Part shown: in pieces, positions 46,429 to 55,905 of the stretch
Position numbering within the stretch: position 1 is the stretch's first letter
How the letters are laid out: each line of letters opens with the position of its first letter
Assembly: GCA_026724425.1 (NCBI GenBank)
Contig: JAIUCV010000583.1
Location: forward strand, 248,001-312,000
Source of the DNA: Erythrophleum ivorense
Taxonomy: Eukaryota > Streptophyta > Magnoliopsida > Fabales > Fabaceae
Length of the DNA stretch: 64,000 bases
Direction: 5' to 3'
Position numbers and translations under genes: made by a program
The notes under the pieces: generated by a model
Seen by the model: only the letters and a program-made list of their open reading frames with translations
Database searches by the model: none
Told to the model about the DNA's origin: nothing

Positions 46429-49068
46429 ATGACTAGACAGTCTAATAGGGACAATCTAGTTGAACCAGTTGCTGAAATCGACCGACTTGAGAAGACACTT
46501 AGACGACAAAGAGCTCAAGAGATGGCCCAAACCGCTCATGATGCAGCAGTAGCTAGAGCTGTAGCTGAAGGGAGAGATCCACCTCCACCTTTAGCACCAC
46601 AACCTCCTGCTGGGGAAGTTGATGCACAACCTCAAGCTAACAATCCAACCATTGGAGACTATGACTCCGCTGATGCCTTCTTTACGGATAGAAATCCGAT
46701 CCACCCACCTCCACCTCAGAGGAATGACTATGAAATCAAGCCTCAAATCATAGCATTGGTTAAGCAAAACCAGTTTCATGGCCTACCAGCTGAGCACCCG
46801 CTTGATCACATAGATAACTTTGAAGAGATTTGCAGCACTACCCGAGCCAATGGAGTCTCAGCCGACTACCTAAAGTGCAAACTTTTCTCATTTTCTCTTG
46901 GCGACAAAGCCCTTAGATGGTTAAAGTCTCTTCCTGCCCATTCGATCACTACTTGGGACGAGTACAAGGCAGCATTCATCAACCATTTCTACACTAAACA
47001 AAGATCGATTTCTGTTAGAAACAAGATCTCTGGATTTCGCCAAGGTGCAACCGAATCATTCTATGAGGCATTGGATCGATTCAAGGAATACATTAGGGAC
47101 TGCCCTAACCACGGTTTCAAGGATGGGAACCTTTGGAACATCTTCTATCGTGGCATAGACCACAAGTATAAGCTATCCTTGGATACTGCAAGCAATGGAA
47201 ATTTTATGACAAAGACTGTTGAGGAAGCCAAAGTCTTGATTGAGAACCTTGCAGCAAGTGATTGCAACAACTGCCCGGACTACGATAGATCACACCGCCC
47301 TACCAACGCACCCCCTGATGCTGCTCAGATGGCTGAACTGAAGAATATGATGGCTCAAGTTCTAAAAGGACAGCAAAGACACATACATGCAATTGAGGGC
47401 ATAAATGATGTCAATGATGATCCTACAAGGGAATGCATGGGAGATTTCTCCAATGATCAACTTGAGGAAGAAGTTAACTATGTTGGTAACTATGGAAACA
47501 GAGGATACAATCCCAACTACCGGTCTAACCCAAACCTTTCCTACCGCAGCACCAATGTGGAGAACCCCCAAGACCAAACCTATCCCTCAAGATTCCAGCA
47601 GCAGAAACCACCTTTCCAACCCTATGGAGATCGTTTCCAGCAGCAAGGGAACCAGTTTCAACCTAGGCCGAACTACGACCAAAGAGCACCTTACCCACCA
47701 AAGGAACCATATGGTTTACCCACCAGCCAACCTCCTTTAGCTCAGCCAAATAACAAATTCGAGGGAATGTTTCAACAGATCATGGAAGGTCAAAAGAGAA
47801 ACAACAAGGAGATGAATGAGAAGATGGACACTTTGTTCAATGATCTCCATGCTAAATATGATGCCATTGCTGCACATGTCAAGAAATTGGAAGTGCAAGC
47901 CGCTCAAACCGCAGAAGCAGTTAAAAAACAAGAGATGGAGTCTAAGAAATCTTTTTGCAACTCCGTTGCAATAGAAAAGAAGTTTGAGGATTCTATCCCC
48001 AAATGGAAGCTCTCCCCACCTAAGTATGATTGTATGACCTGGCCTGAAGAAATCTACCCCGAGAAAGAATCTAACCGTGCAAGGAAAAGACGCCTTTTCC
48101 CCAAGATCATCCCAAAGGCGGATAACTCTGGAAAGTTTGTAGTTCCATGTTCTATTAATGAAGTTGATCTAACCGATTCTCTTTGTGACACAGGAGCTAA
48201 TGTCAACATCATGTCAAAGAAGATTGCAGACGAGATAGGCCTTACCAACATCCAACCTTCATCCATCTCCATCAACTATGCCGATTCATTCTCGCAAACA
48301 CCTTACGGTTTCATCCCGGACGTGATGGTACGACTTGGGAACTGTTCTATTCCTACCGACTTTCAAATAGTGGAAATGAGAGAAAGTAGCCATAGACCCC
48401 TCATCTTTGGCACCCCTTTCCTATCAACCGTTGGCGCCATTTTCGACTTTCCCAACCGGAGGATCTCATTCAACAAGGTGAATAAAGAAATGTTTTTCCC
48501 CATGTGTTCAACAAGGAACCCGTCAGTTGATATGGTGCAAGAGAATAAGATTATCCCCAAGCCTCCAGAAGAAGAGAAAATCCTGTCCAGCTTGCCCAGC
48601 AAAGACCTTGCCTACCAGCCCAAGCAACTTGCCCCGATAGCAAGAAGTAAGACTACGGCATCCTACCAGCCCAAGCAACCTGCCCCGATAGCAAGAAATA
48701 AGACTACGGCATCTTACCAGCCCAAGCAACTTGCCCCAACAGCAAGAAGTAAGACTACGGCATTACCTAAACACCCACCAAAAGGACCGATCAAGGATAA
48801 GACCGGGACAGAGACCATTAAGAAGGTTAAGCAAACTAAAGGATTTGCAAAAGTTAGGATGATCCTCCAGGAAAAGCTGAATGATGAAACTTTGGAAGAA
48901 TTCAAGGAAAAGTTTGCTAACACTATGAAACTTTTTCCTATGGCGGAAGTGCCCCGGGACAAGCATGGAAAGATTGTCTATCCCTCCGTGAATCACCCTC
49001 CCGATATAAATCCCAAGAAGAATGATCTTGATGGACAAAAAGTTCCATTGATCACTGCCCTCTCTTAA
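46429..49068 (+). CDS. gag: Gag-protease of element G, intact, 879 aa
   Basis: I take the ATG at 46,429 (MTRQSNRDN) as the start; the frame is open a few codons upstream only through TTG. Domains: a charged N-terminal helix (residues about 10-40), a Pro-rich linker, the capsid-like retrotransposon Gag domain (about 112-276, with CKLFSFSLGDKALRWLKSLP and NHGFKDGNLWNIFYRGIDHK), a Tyr/Asn/Gln-rich linker, a coiled segment (about 465-510), and a retropepsin-like domain (about 560-680) with the active-site motif CDTGANVNIMS. No zinc knuckle is visible. A 17-residue unit is repeated three times near the C-terminus. RT does not follow. It could supply particles to Gag-deficient relatives such as D; that is inference. 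Confidence 0.93.
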   Translation: MTRQSNRDNLVEPVAEIDRLEKTLRRQRAQEMAQTAHDAAVARAVAEGRDPPPPLAPQPPAGEVDAQPQANNPTIGDYDSADAFFTDRNPIHPPPPQRNDYEIKPQIIALVKQNQFHGLPAEHPLDHIDNFEEICSTTRANGVSADYLKCKLFSFSLGDKALRWLKSLPAHSITTWDEYKAAFINHFYTKQRSISVRNKISGFRQGATESFYEALDRFKEYIRDCPNHGFKDGNLWNIFYRGIDHKYKLSLDTASNGNFMTKTVEEAKVLIENLAASDCNNCPDYDRSHRPTNAPPDAAQMAELKNMMAQVLKGQQRHIHAIEGINDVNDDPTRECMGDFSNDQLEEEVNYVGNYGNRGYNPNYRSNPNLSYRSTNVENPQDQTYPSRFQQQKPPFQPYGDRFQQQGNQFQPRPNYDQRAPYPPKEPYGLPTSQPPLAQPNNKFEGMFQQIMEGQKRNNKEMNEKMDTLFNDLHAKYDAIAAHVKKLEVQAAQTAEAVKKQEMESKKSFCNSVAIEKKFEDSIPKWKLSPPKYDCMTWPEEIYPEKESNRARKRRLFPKIIPKADNSGKFVVPCSINEVDLTDSLCDTGANVNIMSKKIADEIGLTNIQPSSISINYADSFSQTPYGFIPDVMVRLGNCSIPTDFQIVEMRESSHRPLIFGTPFLSTVGAIFDFPNRRISFNKVNKEMFFPMCSTRNPSVDMVQENKIIPKPPEEEKILSSLPSKDLAYQPKQLAPIARSKTTASYQPKQPAPIARNKTTASYQPKQLAPTARSKTTALPKHPPKGPIKDKTGTETIKKVKQTKGFAKVRMILQEKLNDETLEEFKEKFANTMKLFPMAEVPRDKHGKIVYPSVNHPPDINPKKNDLDGQKVPLITALS
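48613..48765 (+). repeat. 51-bp tandem repeat, three copies, in gag of G
   Basis: Encodes three copies of the 17-residue unit YQPKQLAPIARSKTTAS with small variation. The unit length keeps the frame. Confidence 0.93.
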
Positions 49069-49084
49069 ATCCTAAAGAGCATTA

Positions 49085-49140
49085 CGGTCAAGCTAAAGAC
49101 CTTAAACAAGCGCTGTATGGGAGGCAACCCATAAGGTAAC
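49085..49140 (+). promoter_or_regulatory. post-gag hairpin followed by AAG|GT (element G)
   Basis: GTCAAGCTAAAGACC, AAACAAGCGCT, stem TATGGG (49,116-49,121), loop AGGCAA, stem CCCATA (49,128-49,133), then AAG|GTAAC. Confidence 0.78.
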
Positions 49141-49659
49141 ACCTTTAAATTTCAGTTTTTAGTTTTAGTTTTACTTTGTTTTCTTTGTTTTTCTTTTAGC
49201 AGGATAGGATAGAATGGATATCACAATGGTGCAAGAGGAACATAGAAGTGGAGCCGCCAAGCCGTTTGGGTCGACCAAACACGTTCGGGCAGGGCCTCCA
49301 AGAGGTTCGGTCGACCGGTCGACCAAAACACCCCGGGTCGACCGAACCGTTCGACCCAAAATTAAAAAAAAAAAAAAAAAACAAGATAAGCTTCTCTTTC
49401 TCCTTCCCACTTAAATTGAACCGGTTTTAACCAAACGAAACCGATTTTTCTAAACCAAAATCGATTTTAAGAAGGATTTAAAGAGATTTTGAGATTGAAA
49501 ACACCACTTTTCATTCTCTTCTCCAAAGAAAAGCTTTTTGAAAACCCTAGCCTCCATTGAAAGACCTTCATAAAAAATTTTTTTTCAAACTTTGGTATTT
49601 CTTCAATTGGATTTCGAATTTTAGCTCTCCAAATCCCCAATCTCTTTTTCCAACACAAG
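49141..49659 (+). other. dyads and leader upstream of the env-like ORF in G
   Basis: TCGA dyads (GGTCGACCGGTCGACC and variants) at 49,268-49,352 are followed by poly-A (49,364-49,381) and a T-rich leader ending CACAAG|GTATG. No ORF is credible. Confidence 0.6.
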
Positions 49660-50174
49660 GTATGATCTCTAAAACCCAATTTCAATGATTCTACACAATC
49701 CACATATATGAGATAGTTTCTTGACTAAGCTTTGTTTAGACTTGCAATTTTTGCTCCTAATAGACTTGTCTTAAGTTTATTTGTGTGAATTCAATGTGGT
49801 TTAGAGAATATAACATTCTAATTTCAATTCTTGAATAGTTTTTCACAAAACTTATTTTGGGTATTCAACACCTTTGATTCAAGGATGGGATTAGGGTATT
49901 CATTGCTTGAACACCTAGAATATCATTAGGATTTGTGATTTATAACTTTATTATAGCATGATTAGCTTATGAATTTCGAAATTTTAAGTAACATCATAGC
50001 ATGAACAGTAAATCCGAAAATAGCTAGGATTTTGAACCTTGAAAGATGATTGTTCACTTGATTGATTTCATTAGGCTTGATTTGAGTTGATAATATACTT
50101 CTCCCATACTCTTTTCTTCCAACAAACTTTAAGAATACAACCTCATATCTCTTGGTAAAAATTTGTTTTTATAG
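49660..50174 (+). other. candidate leader intron upstream of the env-like ORF (G)
   Basis: Donor-like ACACAAG|GTATGATC and acceptor-like TTTTTATAG five bases before the ATG. AT-rich, no ORF. Same layout as in A (1713-2082), although the intron sequence has diverged. Confidence 0.5.
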
Positions 50175-50179
50175 ATACC

Positions 50180-51664
50180 ATGGCAAGAACAAAGCTAACT
50201 GAGGCAATAAGGAAGAAGGATGTCGCTTTAGAGCCACCAAGGAAACAAATCAAGCTCAATGCCAATCCAAACCTCACTGAACGAGCAAGCACATCGAAAT
50301 CAGCAATCAAAACCAACGAAAAAGGCAAGGAAATCGAGGAGCCTTCAAGTGATTCCGATAATCAACCCCTTGTCAAGTTTATCAACCATCCTATTCAAGG
50401 CAATGGAGAGTATGAAACAGCAATGGAAAGAGTCATCATCGAACCCTGTGTGACAATGGATAATCACACTCTTGATCTCCTAAACATCAAGAGCGATGTC
50501 ATATGGTACCTAAAGAAGCTAGGAATGCGGAAGTTTTTCAAGATAGATTGAAAGGAGTACACTGAGCTTACACGAGACTTCCTCTCCACCGTCACTCTAG
50601 CCTTCCCCAACAACAATGATGACCAGCCCGCCGGCAATGGGATACTTTTCTTTAAGATTGGCGATCAAAGTGGTCGGATATCCATCGCCACCATTTGCAA
50701 GCTTTTTGGTTTCAACAATGAGCCTTCCCATGACTTCAAGGAGAACCACCTCACTCGTGATGATGATTTCTCCAACTGGACCCATTTCGCTGACGAACCG
50801 TTCCTCGCTTCCCGATCAAAGGTTTCACGAATCTCTCATCCGGTAATCCGCTATGTACACCGCCTCATCACCACTACTCTACAGTGCAAACCGGAAACCA
50901 GCAAAGTCACAGCAGACGAGTTTTACATCCTGACAACGCCCTTCTTCCGCTACAAATACAATGCAAACCTTGGCCTTTTGTTTGCCAAAACACTTGTCAA
51001 TGTAAAGCTTTTGGCACGGCACACCGACCACAAGAAGGTTGTTGTGCGTTTTGGGCGACTTCTCACAGCAATTGTCAACCATTGCAAGATTGACATCTCA
51101 CATTACCGGCCCAGTAACAACACCGCTCCTTTAGACCTCACAGCCCTTCAGCATATTCGTTTCCTCAATGGCTGGACCAAGAACCCAACCCAGTTTTGCT
51201 ATGTATGCCCCATTGGAACGTCTGACACCGCGCTTGTGCAACTGCCTTGTGACGACCTCCCACTCCTCAGTTCCGGTGCTGTTACATTCTCACCACCATC
51301 AGCGAAGTACTTCATTGAAACCCCTGACTCACCGCGCTACCAGATCAACACCTACTATCTCAAGCAGAGAACCATAAGGGCAAGGCGCCCCGTTCGGAAC
51401 ATCAACATCATGACAGCCAGCCAGGCCGCCAACCAGGCTTTAGACCGCCTTGGCCATCTGGAGAGAACCGTCCAGTGCCAATCCCGCTTCATCTCGCGCC
51501 TCATCCGTGTTGTTCGCCACATCGCTCCCGATCGCCTTTTCCGCCCTTCCACATCAACCCATGTGCCAGACCTTGGAGAATTCTCACTCGCCTCTGCACT
51601 TGACTCTGATGAAGAATCTACCGACGAGGAGGAGAGCGCGGCCAGCCTTTACGCCTCCACCTAG
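50180..51664 (+). pseudogene. ATHILA ORF-1 / env-like protein of G, one in-frame stop
   Basis: The ATG is in a good context (ACCATGG). The frame runs 494 codons with a single TGA at 50,549-50,551 (codon 124; CGA to TGA is the simplest cause). The N-terminus is basic and charged. The conserved block after the stop has DFLSTVTLAF, RISIATICKLFGF, HPVIRYVHRLITTTLQCK and a region LLARHTDHKKVVVRFGRLL. The C-terminus is acidic (DSDEESTDEEESAA). I see no signal peptide or clear membrane anchor. Readthrough or a start at the internal ATG at 50,978 would give only the C-terminal 228 residues. A comparison with A (2083-3504) shows shared motif order at low identity. Confidence 0.85.
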
Positions 51665-52750
51665 GCACCCACACTTCACTCGGTATCCGGTGCAATGGAC
51701 ACCTAACTCCATTTTCTATCCTTATCTTATTTTAATGAATTTCTTTTTATTTTTCTTTATTGAGTCTGTTTCCTCTCACCCTTAATTTGATTTGCTTTCA
51801 CCGGGACGGTGCAAGTTAAGTCTGGGGGGAGTTTTATCCTTTACTAATGTATTCTTTTTCTTTTCTTATATTTTTATGTTATTTTCTTATGTCTTCATGT
51901 TTTATTGAGTCAAAAACTTTAGTTGGAAATTATGATTTATCTCTATGACTCTCCGGTGTTGTGCTAACAATCTATGACCCTAGAGCGGACATCAGTTGCA
52001 GACATAAGCCTAACAGAACCTCTAACGGTGGATCGACCTACTGACTTGGCAACATTTCTAAGGTACCCGGACAATCTAACGTTAACTCCACCCTAACCAA
52101 TCTAGTTTTTCTTGTCAAGGGACTTGGCATACATATGAGTCGTTCCTCACTTGATCTCAAAAGGGTATGTCAAATACAAAGTGCAGTTCTCCTCTCTCTC
52201 AGAAAAATAAAAATCTAAAGCTTTTAAGCACAAGGAAAACGTGTAAGCAAGAGGAATGCATACGTCTGCACCTTCTTGTCTTATGGAGACCTACCAAAAA
52301 CAAGGAAAAAGCAAAAGCCTATCCTATGTTATTCCCTAAAAGAAAAAGAAAGGGAAGAAGGATCGATAGAAAAAATAAAATGATACCCTAGAAAAGTAGG
52401 GAAAGATCGATCCTTCAAAAGAAAAAGAGAGAGGAAAAGAACTCAAAAGCTTCAAAAAGGACTATCCCGGAGAGACTCAAGTGGGTAAGAACAAGTGCTT
52501 AATGATCGATATTCCCTTGATAAAGACCGCACGTTTTTAAATTTATGCAAGGAGTTAACAATGGAAAGTCTGGAGTGCTGGATGAGACTAGTTGAGTTTG
52601 GTATGGTTCGCTAAGCTTGCCGAGCATTATGTGAAGCTAGTCTAACATTGGTTATGTTTTTAGTGGAATACAGGAGAGGAAGCCGCCACAGGTTTCTCAA
52701 AAGGATAAGGAGTTTCTACGTTTTCAAACCTCTTTCTCCGATTTGGATTC
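51665..52750 (+). other. conserved 3' non-coding domain of element G
   Basis: Internal polypurine tract with ACCGGGACGGT hairpin (51,799-51,831), TTTTATTGAGTCAAAA (51,901), GTGGATCGACCTACTGA (52,029), TAAGGTACCCGGACAATCTAA (52,059), two-tier stem-loop (outer arms 52,357-52,367 and 52,406-52,416; inner CCCTA / TAGGG). No gene. Confidence 0.75.
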
Positions 52751-52791
52751 TACTTGCTTGAGGACAAGCAAAGATCTAAGTCTGGGGGAGT
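52751..52791 (+). promoter_or_regulatory. 3' polypurine tract with upstream hairpin (element G)
   Basis: TTGCTTG (52,754-52,760), loop AGGA, CAAGCAA (52,765-52,771), then AAGTCTGGGGGAGT abutting the LTR. Confidence 0.88.
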
Positions 52792-54049
52792 TGATATACC
52801 TCTATTTTGTACCCTTTTTATATGGTTTTACTATGCTTTTAATAAGGTTTTTAAAGGCTTTTCGCTCTAAAAAGGTAGTTTTTGTGGATTTATAGTACTA
52901 AGAGTCTAAGCAGGTCGAAAGATGCATTCTGGAGCAAAACCACAGGATTTGGACTTTATGCCGCTCCACGACACAGCATCAACTTTGAAAGAGCCCCAAA
53001 AACATTCTACTCAATAGATCTCACCAAAACCAGTTCGCCGCGATGCCTACATGAGTTAGCTTTCCAACGCAATTGGAATCATGCAATTTGGACGTGTAGA
53101 ATGGAAGATATTATCATTTTAGTGAAGAGTGTCAAATCAGCCGGAAACCGGACGTCCACACCATCCGCTCGACCGAGCCGGTCGGACAGGGCCTCCAAGG
53201 CTCCCGTCCGACCCGACCAGCCTTAACTGCACATTGACGTCGCTCGACCGAGCCGGTCGGACAGGGCCTCCAAGGCCCCCGTCCGACCCGACCTTCCTCC
53301 ACAATCCGGTCGACCGAGACGGTCGGACAGGGCCTCCAAGGCTCCCGTCCGACCCGACCTCTTTCCGCCATCCCGTGCGCACCCGACCGCATCCCGCACG
53401 ACCGCTCGACCCCCAGCTCGACCCGAGCACCAGCCCGACCGACCGGTCGACCGCCCCGCTCGACCGCCGCCGTCCCGCTCGACCCGGCTTAGCCGACTAA
53501 GGCCCGTTTTGCACGTTTTCACGGTTTACTCGGCCCGTTTACCTAATCTCGACCCCTGGAAGACCTAGCACTATAAATACACCTTTTTAGCCTCTTTAGA
53601 GAAGAGAGAACAACATAGCCACATTGTATTTCAATTTCATAGATCTACTTTTGTTCTAGAGATTTCAAGGAGAGGATCTCTCCTCCTTACTACAATTTGG
53701 AGAAGATTTATGAACCTTTATCTATTATCATGCTTTCTTCATCTCTCTGTGTTGTTACTTTGATCATGCCTGAGTAATTCACTTGTTAGGTTGCTAGGGT
53801 TACTAATTCAATGAGTTGTTTGCTTGATCTATGATTTCGATGAACTGTTAGGGATATCATTAGAGTCTTTGTCTCGTTTTGCTCACTAATTAATGCTGAT
53901 TGCTTTACCGCGCATCTAGCAATCTGATCCTAGGTTGATTTGAGCCACGGAAGTGCTGTATCATTCGCCGGACCTATTCTTTGACAAGCTAGGTTTCTTA
54001 GACTGCGGAAGTTGATTTACTAAGCCTAGTGAACTGTATCCGAACTTGA
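52792..54049 (+). repeat. 3' LTR of element G, last about 430 bases missing
   Basis: Begins TGATATACCTC. Dyads at 53,150-53,480, TATA box at 53,572. It stops matching the 5' copy after CCGAACTTGAT. Confidence 0.92.
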
Positions 54050-54110
54050 TAAAGTTGATTTGTTTGAATAGATGTAACCTGATATGGTATTTAAAATAGG
54101 TGTCCTTAGT
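54050..54110. other. 61-bp filler between elements G and H
   Basis: Not LTR sequence. Its middle (about 54,070-54,095), read on the minus strand, matches the stretch ATACCATATCAGGTTA that occurs upstream of the internal polypurine tract in H (about 59,235-59,250), so it looks like a scrap of another Athila-type element in the opposite orientation. Confidence 0.5.
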
Positions 54111-55759
54111 TGATATACCTCTATTTTACACCCTTTTTACATCGTTTTTATATACTTTATGCATGGTTTTACCGTGGATTTTTGCTTTAAAAGGTAGTTT
54201 TTATGTATATATAGTGCCAAGAGTCATTTCAGGTCAAAAGATGCAATTTGGAGCAAAACAAAGGCAAAGGTCCTCAAAGCAGCTTCATGCACTATCATTT
54301 ACTTTGGAAGAGCCCCAAAACCATTATACTCAATGGATTTCACCAAAACCAGTTCTCCGCGATGCCTACATTAGTTAGCTTTACAACGCAATTGGAATCA
54401 TGCAATTTGGCCACGTAGAATGGGAGATATGATCGTTTTAGTGAAGAGTGTCAAATCAGCCGAAAACCGGACGTCTACACCAACCGCTCGACCGAACCGG
54501 TCGGACAGGGCCTCCAAGGCTCCCGTCCGACCCGACCGTCCTTAACTGCAGGAGGACACCGGTCGACCGAACCGGTCGGACAGGGCCTCCAAGGCTCCCG
54601 TCCGACCCGACCTTCCTTCAAGTCCACGACCCATCCGGTCGACCGAGCCGGTCGGACAGGGCCTCCAAGGCTCCCGTCCGACCCGACCTCCTTTCATCAT
54701 CCCGTGCAACCGTTCGACCGCCAGCTCGACCCGAGCACCAGCCCTGACCGACCGGTCGACCGCCCCGCTCGACCGCGACACGCCCCGCTCGACCCGGCTC
54801 GTTTCCGAAGCCCGTTTTGCACGTTTTCAAGCCCAAACTTACACCGCCTCTTATGTTTCGACCAAGACCTAGGTCAAGCCGCCCTTCAAGTTCTGAAGCA
54901 TTATAAATACATCTTTTTAGCCTTGTAAAAGAAGAGAGCCACACATAGAGATACAAAATATTATTCAATAAAAGTTCTTATAGTTTTTGCTTTCTTTCAT
55001 TGTCTCCTTCAAGAGAGGATCTCGGATCTCTGTTCTTATGAACATGAATTCGATTTCCTTCTCTATGTCTGAGTAGTTACCTTGTTAAGTGATAGGAAAT
55101 CAAAGGATAGTGTTCATGCTTGCTTGATAATCGATACATAGAATTAGGGTTTACATAAACTCTTCACCTTTGCTTGTGTTCATTGCTTGGTGTTGATCTG
55201 GCCAATCAACATATGATCCTAGGTAGATTTGAGCCACGGAAGTGATGAATCATTCGCCTGAACTAGTATTTGGTGGGCAATCTCTCTTAGACTGCGGAAG
55301 TTGATTTACTAGAGGTTGTGAACAATTGAGACTTGATCGAATTAATGCTTGTTTGATTATCTAAGGACATACCAAAAGTTTAGCGATTAGATAGATCAAC
55401 ATAGGGGTCGGAGCCACGGAAGTGGAAAGATCTAAATTAGTGTCTTGAGTTCTAGGTGGTACACATTCTTAAATCCCTAACAAATCGAACTTGCTTGCTT
55501 GAATCACTCATCCCGAGATTATCCTATTGCTTAGCGCTTTCCATCCATTGATTTACAACTTTATTTGCTTTGTTTACTTGCTTTCCTTACTTGCTTTCAA
55601 CGTGACAACAACCAAACTCATATTGCTTTCCTAGCTAAATCTCAATCTCATACCTTGTAGTGCACAAACTGGTCCTTGTGTTCGATATACCCGTTGCTAC
55701 TCTCGATCTGTGCACTTGCAGAAAAGGGGTAGAAATTGGGAAAAGTTTAATCCCCATCA
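54111..55759 (+). repeat. 5' LTR of element H
   Basis: TGATATACCTC to TTAATCCCCATCA. Three GGTCGGACAGGG...GTCCGACC hairpin units at 54,490-54,690, further GGTCGACC dyads to 54,790, TATA box at 54,902. Confidence 0.95.
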
Positions 55760-55766
55760 AGCTTTT

Positions 55767-55784
55767 TGGCGCCGTTGTCGGGGA
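55767..55784 (+). promoter_or_regulatory. primer-binding site, tRNA-Asp type, one mismatch (element H)
   Basis: TGGCGCCGTTGTCGGGGA, with T instead of C at 55,778. Confidence 0.9.
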
Positions 55785-55905
55785 CCATTATCGTGCCTAC
55801 AAGTTCTTGAAATAGATCTAGTCTAGGTTTTTCCTGTTTTAAGTTATTTAATTTCGTTTTTCCTTTTTTGTTTTTGATTTTTCAGGTTTTAAGTCTTTCT
55901 CCTAG

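Larger units (their letters stand above)
44996..54049 (+). mobile_element. Athila-type element G: gag plus env-like ORF, no pol
   Basis: 5' LTR lacking its start, tRNA-Asp primer site, an intact gag-protease ORF, post-gag hairpin, dyads, candidate leader intron, env-like ORF with one stop, internal and 3' polypurine tracts, 3' LTR lacking its end. Over the about 840 bases shared by the two LTRs I count four substitutions, so insertion was recent. No RT, RNase H or integrase is present. Confidence 0.92.

Noticed and set aside
50597..51552. Minus-strand ORFs opposite the env-like gene of G
   Set aside because: Antisense shadows without family motifs.
53129..53522. Arg/Pro/Gly-rich ORFs on both strands in the dyad part of the LTRs (also at 16,718, 22,356, 43,592, 45,009, 54,448, 60,671 and 63,024)
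   Set aside because: They are translations of GC-rich palindromic LTR sequence, open on both strands because of composition, and lie upstream of the LTR TATA box.
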